64,000 nucleotides of DNA from Cheilinus undulatus (taxonomy: Eukaryota; Chordata; Actinopteri; Labriformes; Labridae). This document shows, one piece after another, positions 12,851-22,775 of the stretch (within the stretch, counting starts at the first letter, position 1; the number at the start of each line of letters is the position of its first letter). The stretch spans positions 4,277,207-4,341,206 of the forward strand of contig NC_054886.1 of NCBI RefSeq assembly GCF_018320785.1, in the 5' to 3' direction. The notes below the pieces were generated by a model. It was given only the letters and a program-made list of their open reading frames with translations. It did no database searches and was not told the DNA's origin. A program made the translations under genes and the position numbers.

Positions 12851-13797
12851 ATACAGAAATACAAAAAGTCAGGTGGGGGGTGTAGTCAAATTTTTTGTCA
12901 AGCCTTGTGTGGCTTGTTTTTCAAAGTCTGGGTCAGCTTCAGCACCTTTTTTTTTCTTTCTTTTTTTTTTGTGAGTCTCTTTTCTCCCAATATCTCTGGT
13001 GGCTTTCACACTAGGGGCCCAGTTCCAGATCCGAGTGCACTTGAGTCCCAAGCCCAGTTAATTTTGGTCTGTATGAATGCAAGCAAACCGCATCCAGGCC
13101 GATTCAAGTGGACTCTGGCATGGTTTGCATGAGATGTGAATGCAGCCACGACCGGATACGGGACAGAGTGTCTTATCAGCTACGTGACACTGTAAAGACT
13201 AAACTTCTTCCCATGGAGTGGCAGTTTGTTCACAATTTTCCTCAATAAAAGGTAGAAATGATCTGAATCAAATCAACAAACAGTCTGTTATGACTCACCT
13301 TATGGATGAACGAAGGTTGGAATCAGTGAGATGAAATGCAAAGGCAATAAAAGTCTCCTGACACCTAAAAAAACGCTGTTTCCATGCAGCACTCATAAAC
13401 TCCTCTGAGCTGCTCAAAGATGTGTAGATACTAGCATCTCCAAAGGTGGTTTTAAATCATCCATGGTGGCAGGAAGGACTTTTTGCCATCTTAACATAAA
13501 AACAAACTTTGCCCAGGTAATGACTCAAGTGGTTGCCATGGTAGCTTCTTCTTTCTCCTCCTTGGTGGGTTTGTAAACCAGCTACGTTTGTACCCCCCAC
13601 CTGTTGTGTTAGACTGAGTCTATACACTAGAGAGCCTGGGAAGGGATCAGTCTTGCTAGTGTGAAAGCAAGCCAGCAGAGGAAGGGGGAGGGGGTTGAAT
13701 CGATTTGAAACAACTGGGTCTTGTGTGAAAGCACTCTCTGTCTACCAGGTGAAGCCACGTCATCATCATCATCATCATCACTCCAATACCAAGGCAT

Positions 13798-13854
13798 AAC
13801 CAGATGTGTTCTGCTGCCCTCTAGTGTCAAAGGTGCAGCAGAACACATCTGGTT
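13798..13854. repeat. Perfect 20-bp inverted repeat (hairpin), unit 1
   Basis: The arm AACCAGATGTGTTCTGCTGC at 13798-13817 is followed by a 17-nt loop and its exact reverse complement at 13835-13854. A CAT trinucleotide run sits just upstream (13761-13780). The same hairpin occurs unchanged at 39428-39484 in unit 2. Confidence 0.9.
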
Positions 13855-14545
13855 TTGTCTTGGCCCTCATATATTCTGCCATGTCATTGTTGCCAATTAA
13901 AAACCACACATGGCCCAAAAGTCAGAAGTAATTTTTGGGTTAGATGCTCCAGTTACCAAAGACTCACTGAGGGGAAAAGTCTGGAGATACGTCAGAGCAA
14001 ATGTGGTTCTGATTTGGCCCTCATACGTTTTGCCATGCCACATTTCAGCCACAGATCCCACATGAATGCCACATTGGCCCAAAAGTTGATGCTATCAGAG
14101 AGGGAATGTCTCTGATTGGTTGAGATGGGAATTTCCAGCTGCTACAAGCTGCAGACAGTGAATGGTAACCGCTGAGCTCTGTGAGGATGACAGAGGGCAC
14201 CACAGGCATTTGTAGTAGCTACTTTTCACCTGTAGAGGGCAGTCACCATGCACATGTATTTGACACAGAAGCATCCATCTAAATACCCATATTCAGAGAT
14301 TTTTTTTTTTTTTTTTTTTTTTTTGGTGTTGCTTTAATGGCTGAAATCATTTCCTGAATTTAATCAGATTCCAGGAACCTTCAGTTGACCAGTTATCTCT
14401 GAAAAGGAAGAGAATCATGACGTCTGTGCAGTCTCATTAAACCTCTAATCTCTCGTCATGCTCACCACATAACAGCCACAGTGAAGTCAGCTACCATCCT
14501 TTTACACTGTGACATGCACTCAATCTTCTCATTACTGCTGCCCCT

Positions 14546-15607
14546 TTAACCTAAGAATTACTGAGCTGCTTGTAAAAACACCATCTACTGCAGGGGTCAT
14601 CAAGCACATTTGCACAAGAGCCAGATTTAGTCTTGGCAGAGACTCTGGGGGTTCAAAACATAATATTGAATCTATATTTGTATCATCTTTCTAAACGCAG
14701 GACGTCTTTAGGCATCACCAATGAGATCCACCCCTATTATCTATAATGCAGCAGGCCATAAGGACACAGGCCTGCCTGTAAAATTGTCTACTACTTCTTT
14801 CTGCAACATTTTTTTTGCCATTCTTTACCCATTTTTGATTATTTTTTGCCATTTTAAAACCAATTTTTCACTCTTTAATCCCTTTTTGCAACTTTCCTGC
14901 CAAGTGTTGTCCGTGCGCCACTCTTTAACAACTTTTCACTACTTTGCCAGGCTATGTTTGCTATACTTTTTAACACTTTTAACCCATTTTCATCACTTTT
15001 TCCTGCATTTCGCCTCTTTAACCCCAATTTTTGCCATACTTTAACCACTTTAAACCACTTTACCTGCATGTCTTATCCCTGTTTGCCACCTTTATATCCA
15101 TTTTGCTGCTTTTTAAACCCCATTCATTACTTTTTTTGCAACATTTTTGACACTTTAACCTATTTTTGATATCCTTTGCCCTTTTTGCCACATTTTAAGC
15201 TCTTCTCACCACTTTTCCTGTCATTTTTGTCCCTTATCACGCACTTATCACTCATTTTTTCCATGCCCTAACCCCTTTTCATCACTTAATCTGGCCATTT
15301 TTGCAACATTTCTGCCAGTGTTAACTCATTTTTAATCAAATATTTACTATGTTGGCTGATAAGTAAATTTCTGTAACACAGATCAAATGTCAAGTCATTC
15401 TAAAACTATTTCAGTATTAATGGTTTATGGGTTGGATTAACAGCTGGAGATATTTTAAGCCAAAAGATACTCTTAAAACCAGAAAAATCTTCTTTTCCTC
15501 CTTTTCTGAATTTATTGATCTTCTGGGGGCCAGAGAGGAAGCTTTGGAGGGCCTGATATGGCCCTCGAGCCGCCAGTTGATGATTGGTTATTTATTGTGT
15601 AATTTCT
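14546..15607. mobile_element. Pyrimidine-rich hAT-like insertion
   Basis: Present only in unit 1, inserted between sequences that are contiguous near 40168 in unit 2. A core from about 14591 (CAGGGGTCATCAAGC) to 15587 (GTTGATGATTGG) has imperfect inverted ends of hAT-MITE type. The interior on the + strand is made of irregular copies of phrases like 'ccatttttgccactttt' and 'aacccattttcatcac'. The long open frames here are compositional. Confidence 0.6.
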
Positions 15608-15917
15608 GCTAGGGCTTATTTTTTACAGGTATCATTTTTATATTGAATGATTTTAGTCATGGTACTGACCCCTGTGGGACGTCACAGGTCATGCATTGGC
15701 ATCTTGACCTCTGGTTAGCCATCTGAACAAAGATCATCCCATTACCATGTCTTCAGCCAATCAAGAGCTAGCCCTCCTCCACCACACCTTTACATCTTTT
15801 CAATAAGTCATGGTTGACTGTATCAAAAACCTTTTTAAATCGATAAATGTTCTGTGTTTTGTTTTCCAAGTCTTTGAACAGCCATCCAGTAAGAGCACCT
15901 AACTAAATTATGATGCA
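15608..15917. other. Shared upstream flank of receptor B1
   Basis: Aligns with about 40170-40475 of unit 2. No gene is recognised. It ends in ATGATGCA, which is duplicated on the far side of the next insertion. Confidence 0.6.
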
Positions 15918-16549
15918 CTCAGAGAGCGCAGACCTCCGCCATTAGCCCTATCTCCCAATAGTGAAGAATCGTTTAAAAACAATCCTGGATCCAGACAGTG
16001 ATCCGGATCACTCCCAAAATCTAATTTGCCAATTACTCCTACGTGTGGACTGTCATGGCAGAAGCACCCATGGTCTCACTGGACAACTGAAAGTCATGGC
16101 AGAGAGTGAATATTCCTCTATTCCTCCCAGCATTGTGAGTATTCTCGCTTCAATTTTGCTGTCTTTCTCTCTGTTACGCTCCAACTCGTCTCCTCGACCG
16201 GGCGTGCGTCTTTCAAACTCTACTAACTCCAAAACTTTGAATAGAAACACACCAAAAATATGCTGCTGGGATTGACGTTACTCATGTCCGCCATCTCCTG
16301 GTGTAAAGTGTTAACAGCGCAGACCTCCGCCATTAGCCCTATCTCCCAATAGTAAAGAATCCTTTAAAAAATTCCTGGATCCAGACGGTGGTTTGGATCA
16401 CTCCCAAAATCCAATCAATTCTTCCTTATGCCATTTCTGACATTTCCTGAAAATTCCATGAAAATCCGTCCACGACTTTTTGAGTTATGTTGTTAACAAA
16501 CAAACGAGCAAACCCACCTGGTCACATAACCTCCTCGGCAGGGGTAACA
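15918..16549. mobile_element. 632-bp retroposon-like insertion with 8-bp target duplication
   Basis: ATGATGCA occurs at 15910-15917 and again at 16550-16557, and unit 2 has one copy with nothing between (near 40470), so this is a clean insertion. It starts CTCAGAGAGCGCAGACCTCC and ends ..CCTCGGCAGGGGTAACA. A block of about 100 bp (gcagacctccgccattagcc..) occurs twice, at about 15926 and 16317. The part near 16440-16500 (aaaatccgtccacgactttt, gttaacaaacaaac) resembles the 3' tail of fish RTE-type LINEs and derived SINEs. The class is tentative. Confidence 0.7.
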
Positions 16550-16790
16550 ATGATGCACATCAGAAAATAAAGGTTTAAATTCAATGGCTCGGTCGACTTC
16601 CGGTCTGGCCGTGTGGAGATGTAGAAGCGCACTAGTCTGAGCTCCCGCATATTAACCTAAAAGATCAGTCAACGAGCAAGCTCTTAGATAATCATACGGA
16701 TTCTTTGTTTCTTTAACGGTGCGTGCAGTGTTACAATGTGAAAACTTCAAGTTCCAGTCAGTTTCTGTGGAGTTATATCGATTTTGCGAG

Positions 16791-17620
16791 ATGCCGGACC
16801 TGAAGAAAAACGTTAAAGCTACGGAGCATGCAGAAGGCGTGAACTCAGCTGACCCCGGTCAATCAGCCATACTCCATGCGATCACGTCTGTAAAAACTGA
16901 ACTGCTGGCAAAGATTGATGAGAAAGCAGAGACACAAAATACCAAACTGCGCAAACAAATCAGCAGCCTGAGGGGGGAGATGAAAGCGGCTATTGACCGT
17001 GCTAATTCAAGAGCAAGTGTTTTGGAGGAGCGCACCGCTAGCCTAGAAGCTGCAGCTAATGACCACTCCAACACCATTGTTAAACTGGAGCAACAGATGT
17101 CCCAGCTGAGCAAAGAAGTAATGAGCCTAACGGAGAAGTGTGAGGATCTAGAGGCACGATCACGGAGATGTAACTTGCGCATATTTGGGATAAAAGAGAG
17201 ACGAGAGGAGGGCACCGTTTGAGCTCTTTCATCGCCGGTCTGCTACAAAAGGCACTGGACCTGGACAAGCTGCCCGTCATAGACAGAGCACACACTACAC
17301 TACAGAAAATTCCAGGTGAAGGACAGCAACCGAGAGCGTTTGTGATCAAGTGCCACTACTATCAAGAGAAGGAAGAGATCCTGCGGAAAGCCTCCATGTC
17401 ACGGACTCTGGTCTCTGAGCATGGCGACAAGACACAGGTATTCTCCAACTACACACAGGCAGTTGCTCGGCAACGGGCGGCATTCAAGCAAGTGAGAAAA
17501 CAACTGCGGCAGTGCGAGGGAGTCCGATACGGGATGTGGTATCCAGCCAAGTTGAGGATTACAACTCCGGACAGCGTGCAGAGAAGCTTCACTGATCCGG
17601 TAAAAGCAGAGGTTTTGTGA
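16791..17620 (+). pseudogene. L1 ORF1 (RNA-binding protein), frameshifted
   Basis: The start MPDLKKNVKATEHAEG at 16791 is preferred over an upstream in-frame ATG at 16719 because it follows an L1-like 5' UTR. The first frame (to 17222) is a long coiled coil (about residues 35-125) leading into the RRM-like start RRCNLRIFGIKER. The second frame (about 17219-17620) continues with PRAFVIKCHYYQEKEEIL and the C-terminal domain RYGMWYPAKLRIT and FTDPVKAE, typical of the Transposase_22 family of LINE ORF1 proteins. One frameshift near 17219 separates the halves. In the family the trimeric protein coats LINE RNA. Confidence 0.85.
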
Positions 17621-18602
17621 AGGAACTGTCCACTGCCCCATAATATTCACCACTCAGGATATACTCACTTCTTTACATCTTGAATGCACTGATGAAAAGC
17701 GTAAGAGGCTGATCTGACCGGTAGTCATTTAAGGACAGTAAATGTGTGAAAGAAAAAATGCTGCTATATTTTTCTCTTGAGCCAGCTCATAATTGTTATC
17801 AGAAATCAGTGCAAAAAATAATAGTCAAAGCTAGAGCTCAAGTAGTTGTCTTTCTCCTGTTCCCTTTTCTGCAACATGGACAAAATGAACATATTTCGCT
17901 CTTGTAATGAATAGTCAGTTCTCTCTGGTGGAGCAAGTTCCTCCAATTCTGATATAACTGACTTTACTTCTTGCATTTAAAGGTGTTTAAATTTTGCATA
18001 CTTGTGTTTAAAGACAAGTTGAAGGTTTTGACTTGCTGTAGTATTTAATTTTTTTCTTTTTTCTTTTTTTCTTTTTTCTTTCTTTCTTTGAATCTGCTAT
18101 TGTGTAATGTCAAGCAGCATTCTTTGCACATAGATGCACGGATGCAGTTTCGCATTTGCGTACAAATATACTGACATCCTCATGCACACTTTCAGGCAAT
18201 GTAGTAACACAAATTTGAGCATAGATATTAACGTACACATTTAAGGAATTTTGTTGACTTAATGTTGAGCTATCAAGCTAAAAGGTTATTGTAATAGGTT
18301 TTTGTGGGCCTCAGGCACTTTAGTATAACGTGAACTTGCTACTTCACAGTGCCTTGGGATGGGGGGAGGGTGCAGTCACTCAGCTGGGGAGAGGCCAGCA
18401 ATGGTTGTTTTTTTTTTTTCTTCTTTCCTTTTTTGTTTTTGTTTCTTTAGGGGGTTGTGTATTTTGGATTATGGCCTGTTTTCTGTACTGTTTTTACTCT
18501 TTCTTTCTCTTGTTCTTCCCCCCCCCAAACTGTAGGGTTAGAGATGTGGATCCTATCATAGGTGCATTTGTCCAGACATCCCTCAACTTCCTTACCTGAT
18601 AC
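17621..18602 (+). other. L1 inter-ORF spacer
   Basis: Noncoding T-rich stretch between the two L1 ORFs, with CT-rich runs near 18047-18090 and 18410-18450. It is much longer than the short or overlapping junctions usual in mammalian L1. No separate inserted element with target duplications was recognised in it. Confidence 0.6.
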
Positions 18603-21600
18603 ATGGCATCCATAGATGGGTTGAGTAGGACAACAACAAAATTTGTAAGCTGGAATGTGAGGGGACTTAATCATCCTGTTAAGCGAAGTAAGGTTTTCTC
18701 CCACTTAATCAAGCTTAAAGCAGACATAATATTCTTGCAAGAAACACATTTATGTACATCAGATATTTTTAGGCTACAAAGAGGTTGTGTGTCACAAATC
18801 TTCCACTCTAAATTTAATTCCAAGTGCCGGGGAACAGCCATCCTAATCGGCAAAAATGTGCAATTCATTTCTTCAAAGGTAGTGGCAGATAAAAACGGCC
18901 GCTCCATTATTGTCCAGGGTAGGTTGTTTAACTTACCGGTCACCTTAGTAAATATTTATGCCCCAAATTGGGTTAACCCCCAGTTCTTCAAGGAACTATT
19001 TGGCTGTATTCCAGAGCTTATTACACATCACCTAATAATGGGAGGAGATTTTAATACAGTTTTGCAGCCTTCCCTGGACCGCTCTAAAATTTCACTAGGT
19101 GCTATCTCCAAATCTGCTTGTAGTATAAGGGCCTTTTGCCAGTCCAGTGGTGTTGTAGACCCATGGAGATTTAAAAATCCAACTTCAAAAGAGTATTCCT
19201 TTTATTCTGCGGTGCACCAAACGTACTCTAGAATAGATTTTTTCCTGTTAGATGATAAAATGCTTACAGTGTTGAGAAATTGTACTTATAACAGTATTGT
19301 CATTTCAGACCATTCACCAATCATCATGGAGCTTCAGCTTCAGGATAGTGCAAATATGCAGCGTAATTGGCGACTCAACCCAGATCTTTTACTGGATAAG
19401 GGTTTTGTAGACTTCTTATCAGGACAGATTGATTTCTTCCTTGACACTAACCAGTTACCGGGTACTAAAATATTCACTCTTTGGGAAACACTGAAAGTAT
19501 ATCTACGGGGTCAGATAATAGAATACACAGCCCGTCTCAGAAAGAGTAGGTTAAAATGCCTCACTGAAATAATTACACTTATTCATGAGGTCGATCAGCA
19601 AAATGCAGCCTTACCATCTGCAGACCACTATAAGAGGAGGATCGCACTGCAGACAGAGTTCAACCTCCTTACCTCAAAACAAGCAGAGGAGCTGTTCTTA
19701 TAATCAAGACAAAATCATTATGAGCATGGGGAACGGGCAAGTAGACTGCTCTCTCAGCAGTTAAGACAACATTCAGCTGCTAACTTCATTACGGAAACTC
19801 AAGCGTCGGATGGTACTGTTAAATCTGATCAGAAAGACATTAATAATGAATTTCAAACTTTTTATTCTGCTCTATACACCTCAGACACACCACTGGACAA
19901 CAGTTTTTTTTTTTGACAAATTAGACCTGCCCGCTATAAGTGAGGACGATGGAACAAGCATGGAGGAACCGATATCTGTTATTGAAATTGAGCAGGCAAT
20001 CAAATAACCACAATTTCTGTACTGCTAAAAAAAAGATAAGGATCCAATCAAGTGTGAATCCTACTGACCTATTAGTTTACTCACATGTGATTATAAAATA
20101 CTTAAAAATTCTCGCCCTTAGGCTGGAATCTATAATACCGACTGTCATACACCCAGACCAAACAGGGTTTATAAAGGGGAGACAGTCATTTTACAATCTT
20201 CGCCATCTTTTCAATGTAATTTATACTGCCCATTCATCACAGATCCCAGAAATAGTAATATCATTGGATGCGCACAAAGCTTTTGATCGTATTGAATATA
20301 GACATCTTTTTAAATCCCTACAGAAATTTGGATTTGGCCAAATTTTCATCTCCTGGATCCAAACAGTCTACACCTTACCACAGGCATCAGTGAGGACTAA
20401 GAATATCTGCTCTGAATACTTTACCCTACAAAGGGGCACAAGACAGGGTTGCCCACTGTCCCCCCTTCTCTTTAATCTTGCTATAGAGCCTTTAGCTGTA
20501 GCTTTACGTCAGAATAATGAAATACTGGGTATCACCCGAGGTGGGCAGGAACATAAAGTTTCGTTATACGCAGACGACCTTTTGTTATTCATATCTGATC
20601 CTGAAGCTTCAATCCCAAAGTGCATGGACATTATATCACACATTATATCAGGCTATAAAATTAATTTGACGAAGAGTATATTGTTTCCAATCAATAGAAA
20701 AGCAATAAGAATGCCACTTGACTCATACTCATTTAAAGTTGCAACTGGCCCTCTCATATATTTGGGAGTTAAGGTGACGCGTTCTTACAAAGATCTTTTT
20801 ACAAACAATTTTCAACTGATTATGAATCAAACTAGGGACAATCTCAAACGTTGGTCAGCCCTGCCATTGTCTCTCGCTGGTCGGATCAACTCAGTGAAGA
20901 TGATTATTCTGCCTAAATTTTTATATTTATTTCAGACTGTCCCCTGTCTTCTGTCAAAACAATTTTTTAAAGATTTAGATAAATGCATCAGCACATTCAT
21001 TTGGAACAAACTATCCCTCGTGTACGTAAGCTGTTCTGGAGAGGCGTAAGGCAAACGGTGGCCTTGCATTGCCAAATTTTTTGTTTTACTACTGGGCAAC
21101 TAATGTACACAAACTAACTATGTGGTATGATGGCCTGATGAATAGAGAAGCCCCACACTGGGTCATTATGGAACAGCTGCCATGCTCACCAGTGTCCCTA
21201 GCCTCTGTATTGTGTGGCCCCCTGCCTCTGGCTATGGGGGCCCATGCCGATAGTCCTGTTGTCAGAGATACACTTCGTATATGGACCCAGTTTCGAAAAC
21301 ACTTTGGACAAACACAGGCTTTAACATCTATGCCTTTAATTTCAAATTCTCTATTTAAACCTTCTTTAATAGACTCATCCTTTCAGATGTGGTTCGACAG
21401 GGGAATCCGTTGTGTGGGAGTCCTTTTCATAGATGGATTGTTTAGCCCCTTTGACCATCTTTCAAAGAAACACAACCTGCCAAATTCACAGTTCTTCAGA
21501 TATTTACAAATCCGCGATTTTACACGTACAAACTTTCCATCATTTCCATCAAAACCACCCGTTTGTCCACTTGATGAATGTCTGCAGGTCAAGCCTCTTC

Positions 21601-22262
21601 AATCTGGCCATATTACCAGACTATACAGCATTATACAGAAAATGGAGGGTCAGTCTCTGCGGTACTTGAAAGCACAGTGGGAGGAGGATTTAGACACAAG
21701 GCTTTCTGATGATCTTTGGGAAAGAGATATTAAAAGAGTTCATTCATCATCAATTTGTATGAGACACGGACTATTAGAGTTTAAGAACCTTAACTGCCTT
21801 CACTACTGTAAAGCTAAATTGGCTGTTTCCCGGTTCTGACCCAATTTGTATCAGATGCCATCAGGCCCCAGCTACTTAGGACATAGGTTTTGGACATGTT
21901 CAAAATTAAACAGATTCTGGTCCAATATTTTCGACACCCTCTCACACATATGTGAGAGAAAGTTTGATATAGAGCCAGCCACTGCAATTTTTGGGGTTGT
22001 TCCTGCAAATAGTGGGTTAACCAGTCATCAATCAGATTTGATAGCTTTTTCAACATTATTAGCCCGCAGGCTCATTCTACTTAACTGGAAATCACTGATC
22101 CCTCCATCTCACTCCCGCTGGATATGTGAGGTTATGTCATTCCTCAAATTAGAAAAAATCAGATGCACAGCTCAGGGCACAGTGCAGAAATTTAAGAAAA
22201 CTTGGCTTCCTTTTCTTGAATACTACTCAAATAAATATGATGCCAAGACCCTAAATCAGTAA
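18603..22262 (+). pseudogene. L1 ORF2 (endonuclease and reverse transcriptase), broken
   Basis: Starts MASIDGLSRTTTKFVSWNVR. The apurinic-type endonuclease domain (18640-19340) shows SWNVRG, LQETH, YAPN, GGDFN, SRIDFF and SDHSPI. After a stop at about 19703 and frame changes between about 19810 and 20050, the reverse transcriptase (about 20110-20720) shows TGFIKGRQ, SLDAHKAFD, RGTRQGCPLSPLLF and the catalytic YADD near 20567. A further stop lies at about 21049. The C-terminal part (21069-22262) spans more than one frame and contains a Cys/His-rich segment near 21845-21900 (CIRCHQ, then LGHRFWTCSKLNRFW) as in L1 ORF2 tails. At least four interruptions make it non-functional. Confidence 0.9.
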
Positions 22263-22680
22263 CCTTTCACATCCCTACCCCACCCCCTCTTTCTCGCTTT
22301 TCTGTTTGTCGTTGGTGTTGCTCGATAGAACTTAATCTTGTTATATTTATTCATATTGTTGTAACTGCAAATACAAATATTTTATGTAAGAATATGTAGC
22401 ATACTCTCACGGAAATGTAATACTCAAGTGAAGCACGCAGTAGAGCTTCTCTTTTTTCTGTTTGTTTTCTGTAATTTTTTTCTTTCTTTTTTCTCCTCTT
22501 TTTTTCTATTTTTATTGTTTATTGTTGTTTTCCTTTGTATTACAGTCTCATTTGATATTGTTCACTTTGTTCTACCTAAAACTCAATAAAAACATTAAAT
22601 TAAATTCAATGGCTGATTGGTTGTGATCAGGCTTTTCACATCTGAGTAACTAAAATAGTAAATAGCATCTCTATGGTGCA

Positions 22681-22775
22681 CAGACCCCGCCCCTTTGATA
22701 GACTCTGCCTCTTTAAACCTCATGTAGGACATCTGCTGTATAAAGAGTGATAACAGTCACTCAGTCTTGTGCACA
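22681..22775 (+). promoter_or_regulatory. Receptor B1 core promoter
   Basis: A GC box (CCCGCCCC, 22687-22694) and TATAAA at 22739-22744 lie 32 bp or more upstream of the ATG (22776), with an initiator-like tcactcagtc between. This implies a very short 5' leader. The same arrangement occurs at B2 (TATAAA 40633-40638, ATG 40670). Confidence 0.6.

Larger units (their letters stand above)
12183..14545. other. Shared intergenic DNA with near-identical block
   Basis: Aligns with about 38310-40165 of unit 2. No gene is supported; the open frame at 13855-14115 is conserved only because the DNA is nearly identical. The part at about 13550-14300 matches 39180-39930 almost perfectly, far better than its surroundings. 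Unit 1 alone carries a second LTR-family fragment at about 12670-12850 and a short 'ttcacactaggggcccagttc' type repeat near 12990-13150. Poly-T tracts lie near 12945-12972 and 14302-14324. Confidence 0.5.
16590..22599 (+). mobile_element. Full-length L1-type LINE, inactive
   Basis: A 6.0-kb non-LTR retrotransposon. It is bounded by a perfect 15-bp target duplication TTAAATTCAATGGCT (16575-16589 and 22600-22614), and the corresponding site in unit 2 (about 40485-40510) is empty. The order is 5' UTR (16590-16790), ORF1 (16791-17620), an unusually long spacer of about 980 bp, ORF2 (18603 to about 22262), then a T-rich 3' UTR ending CTCAATAAAAACATTAAA. Both ORFs are interrupted, so this copy should be dead. 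It has the same orientation as B1 and ends only about 140 bp upstream of the B1 TATA box. Confidence 0.93.

Noticed and set aside
13855-14115. 86-residue open frame conserved in both units (also 39485-39745)
   Set aside because: Conservation is explained by the near-identical DNA block. The frame lies in a repeat with 'ttggccctcata' and 'tggcccaaaagt' phrases, matches no known protein and has no splice or promoter context.
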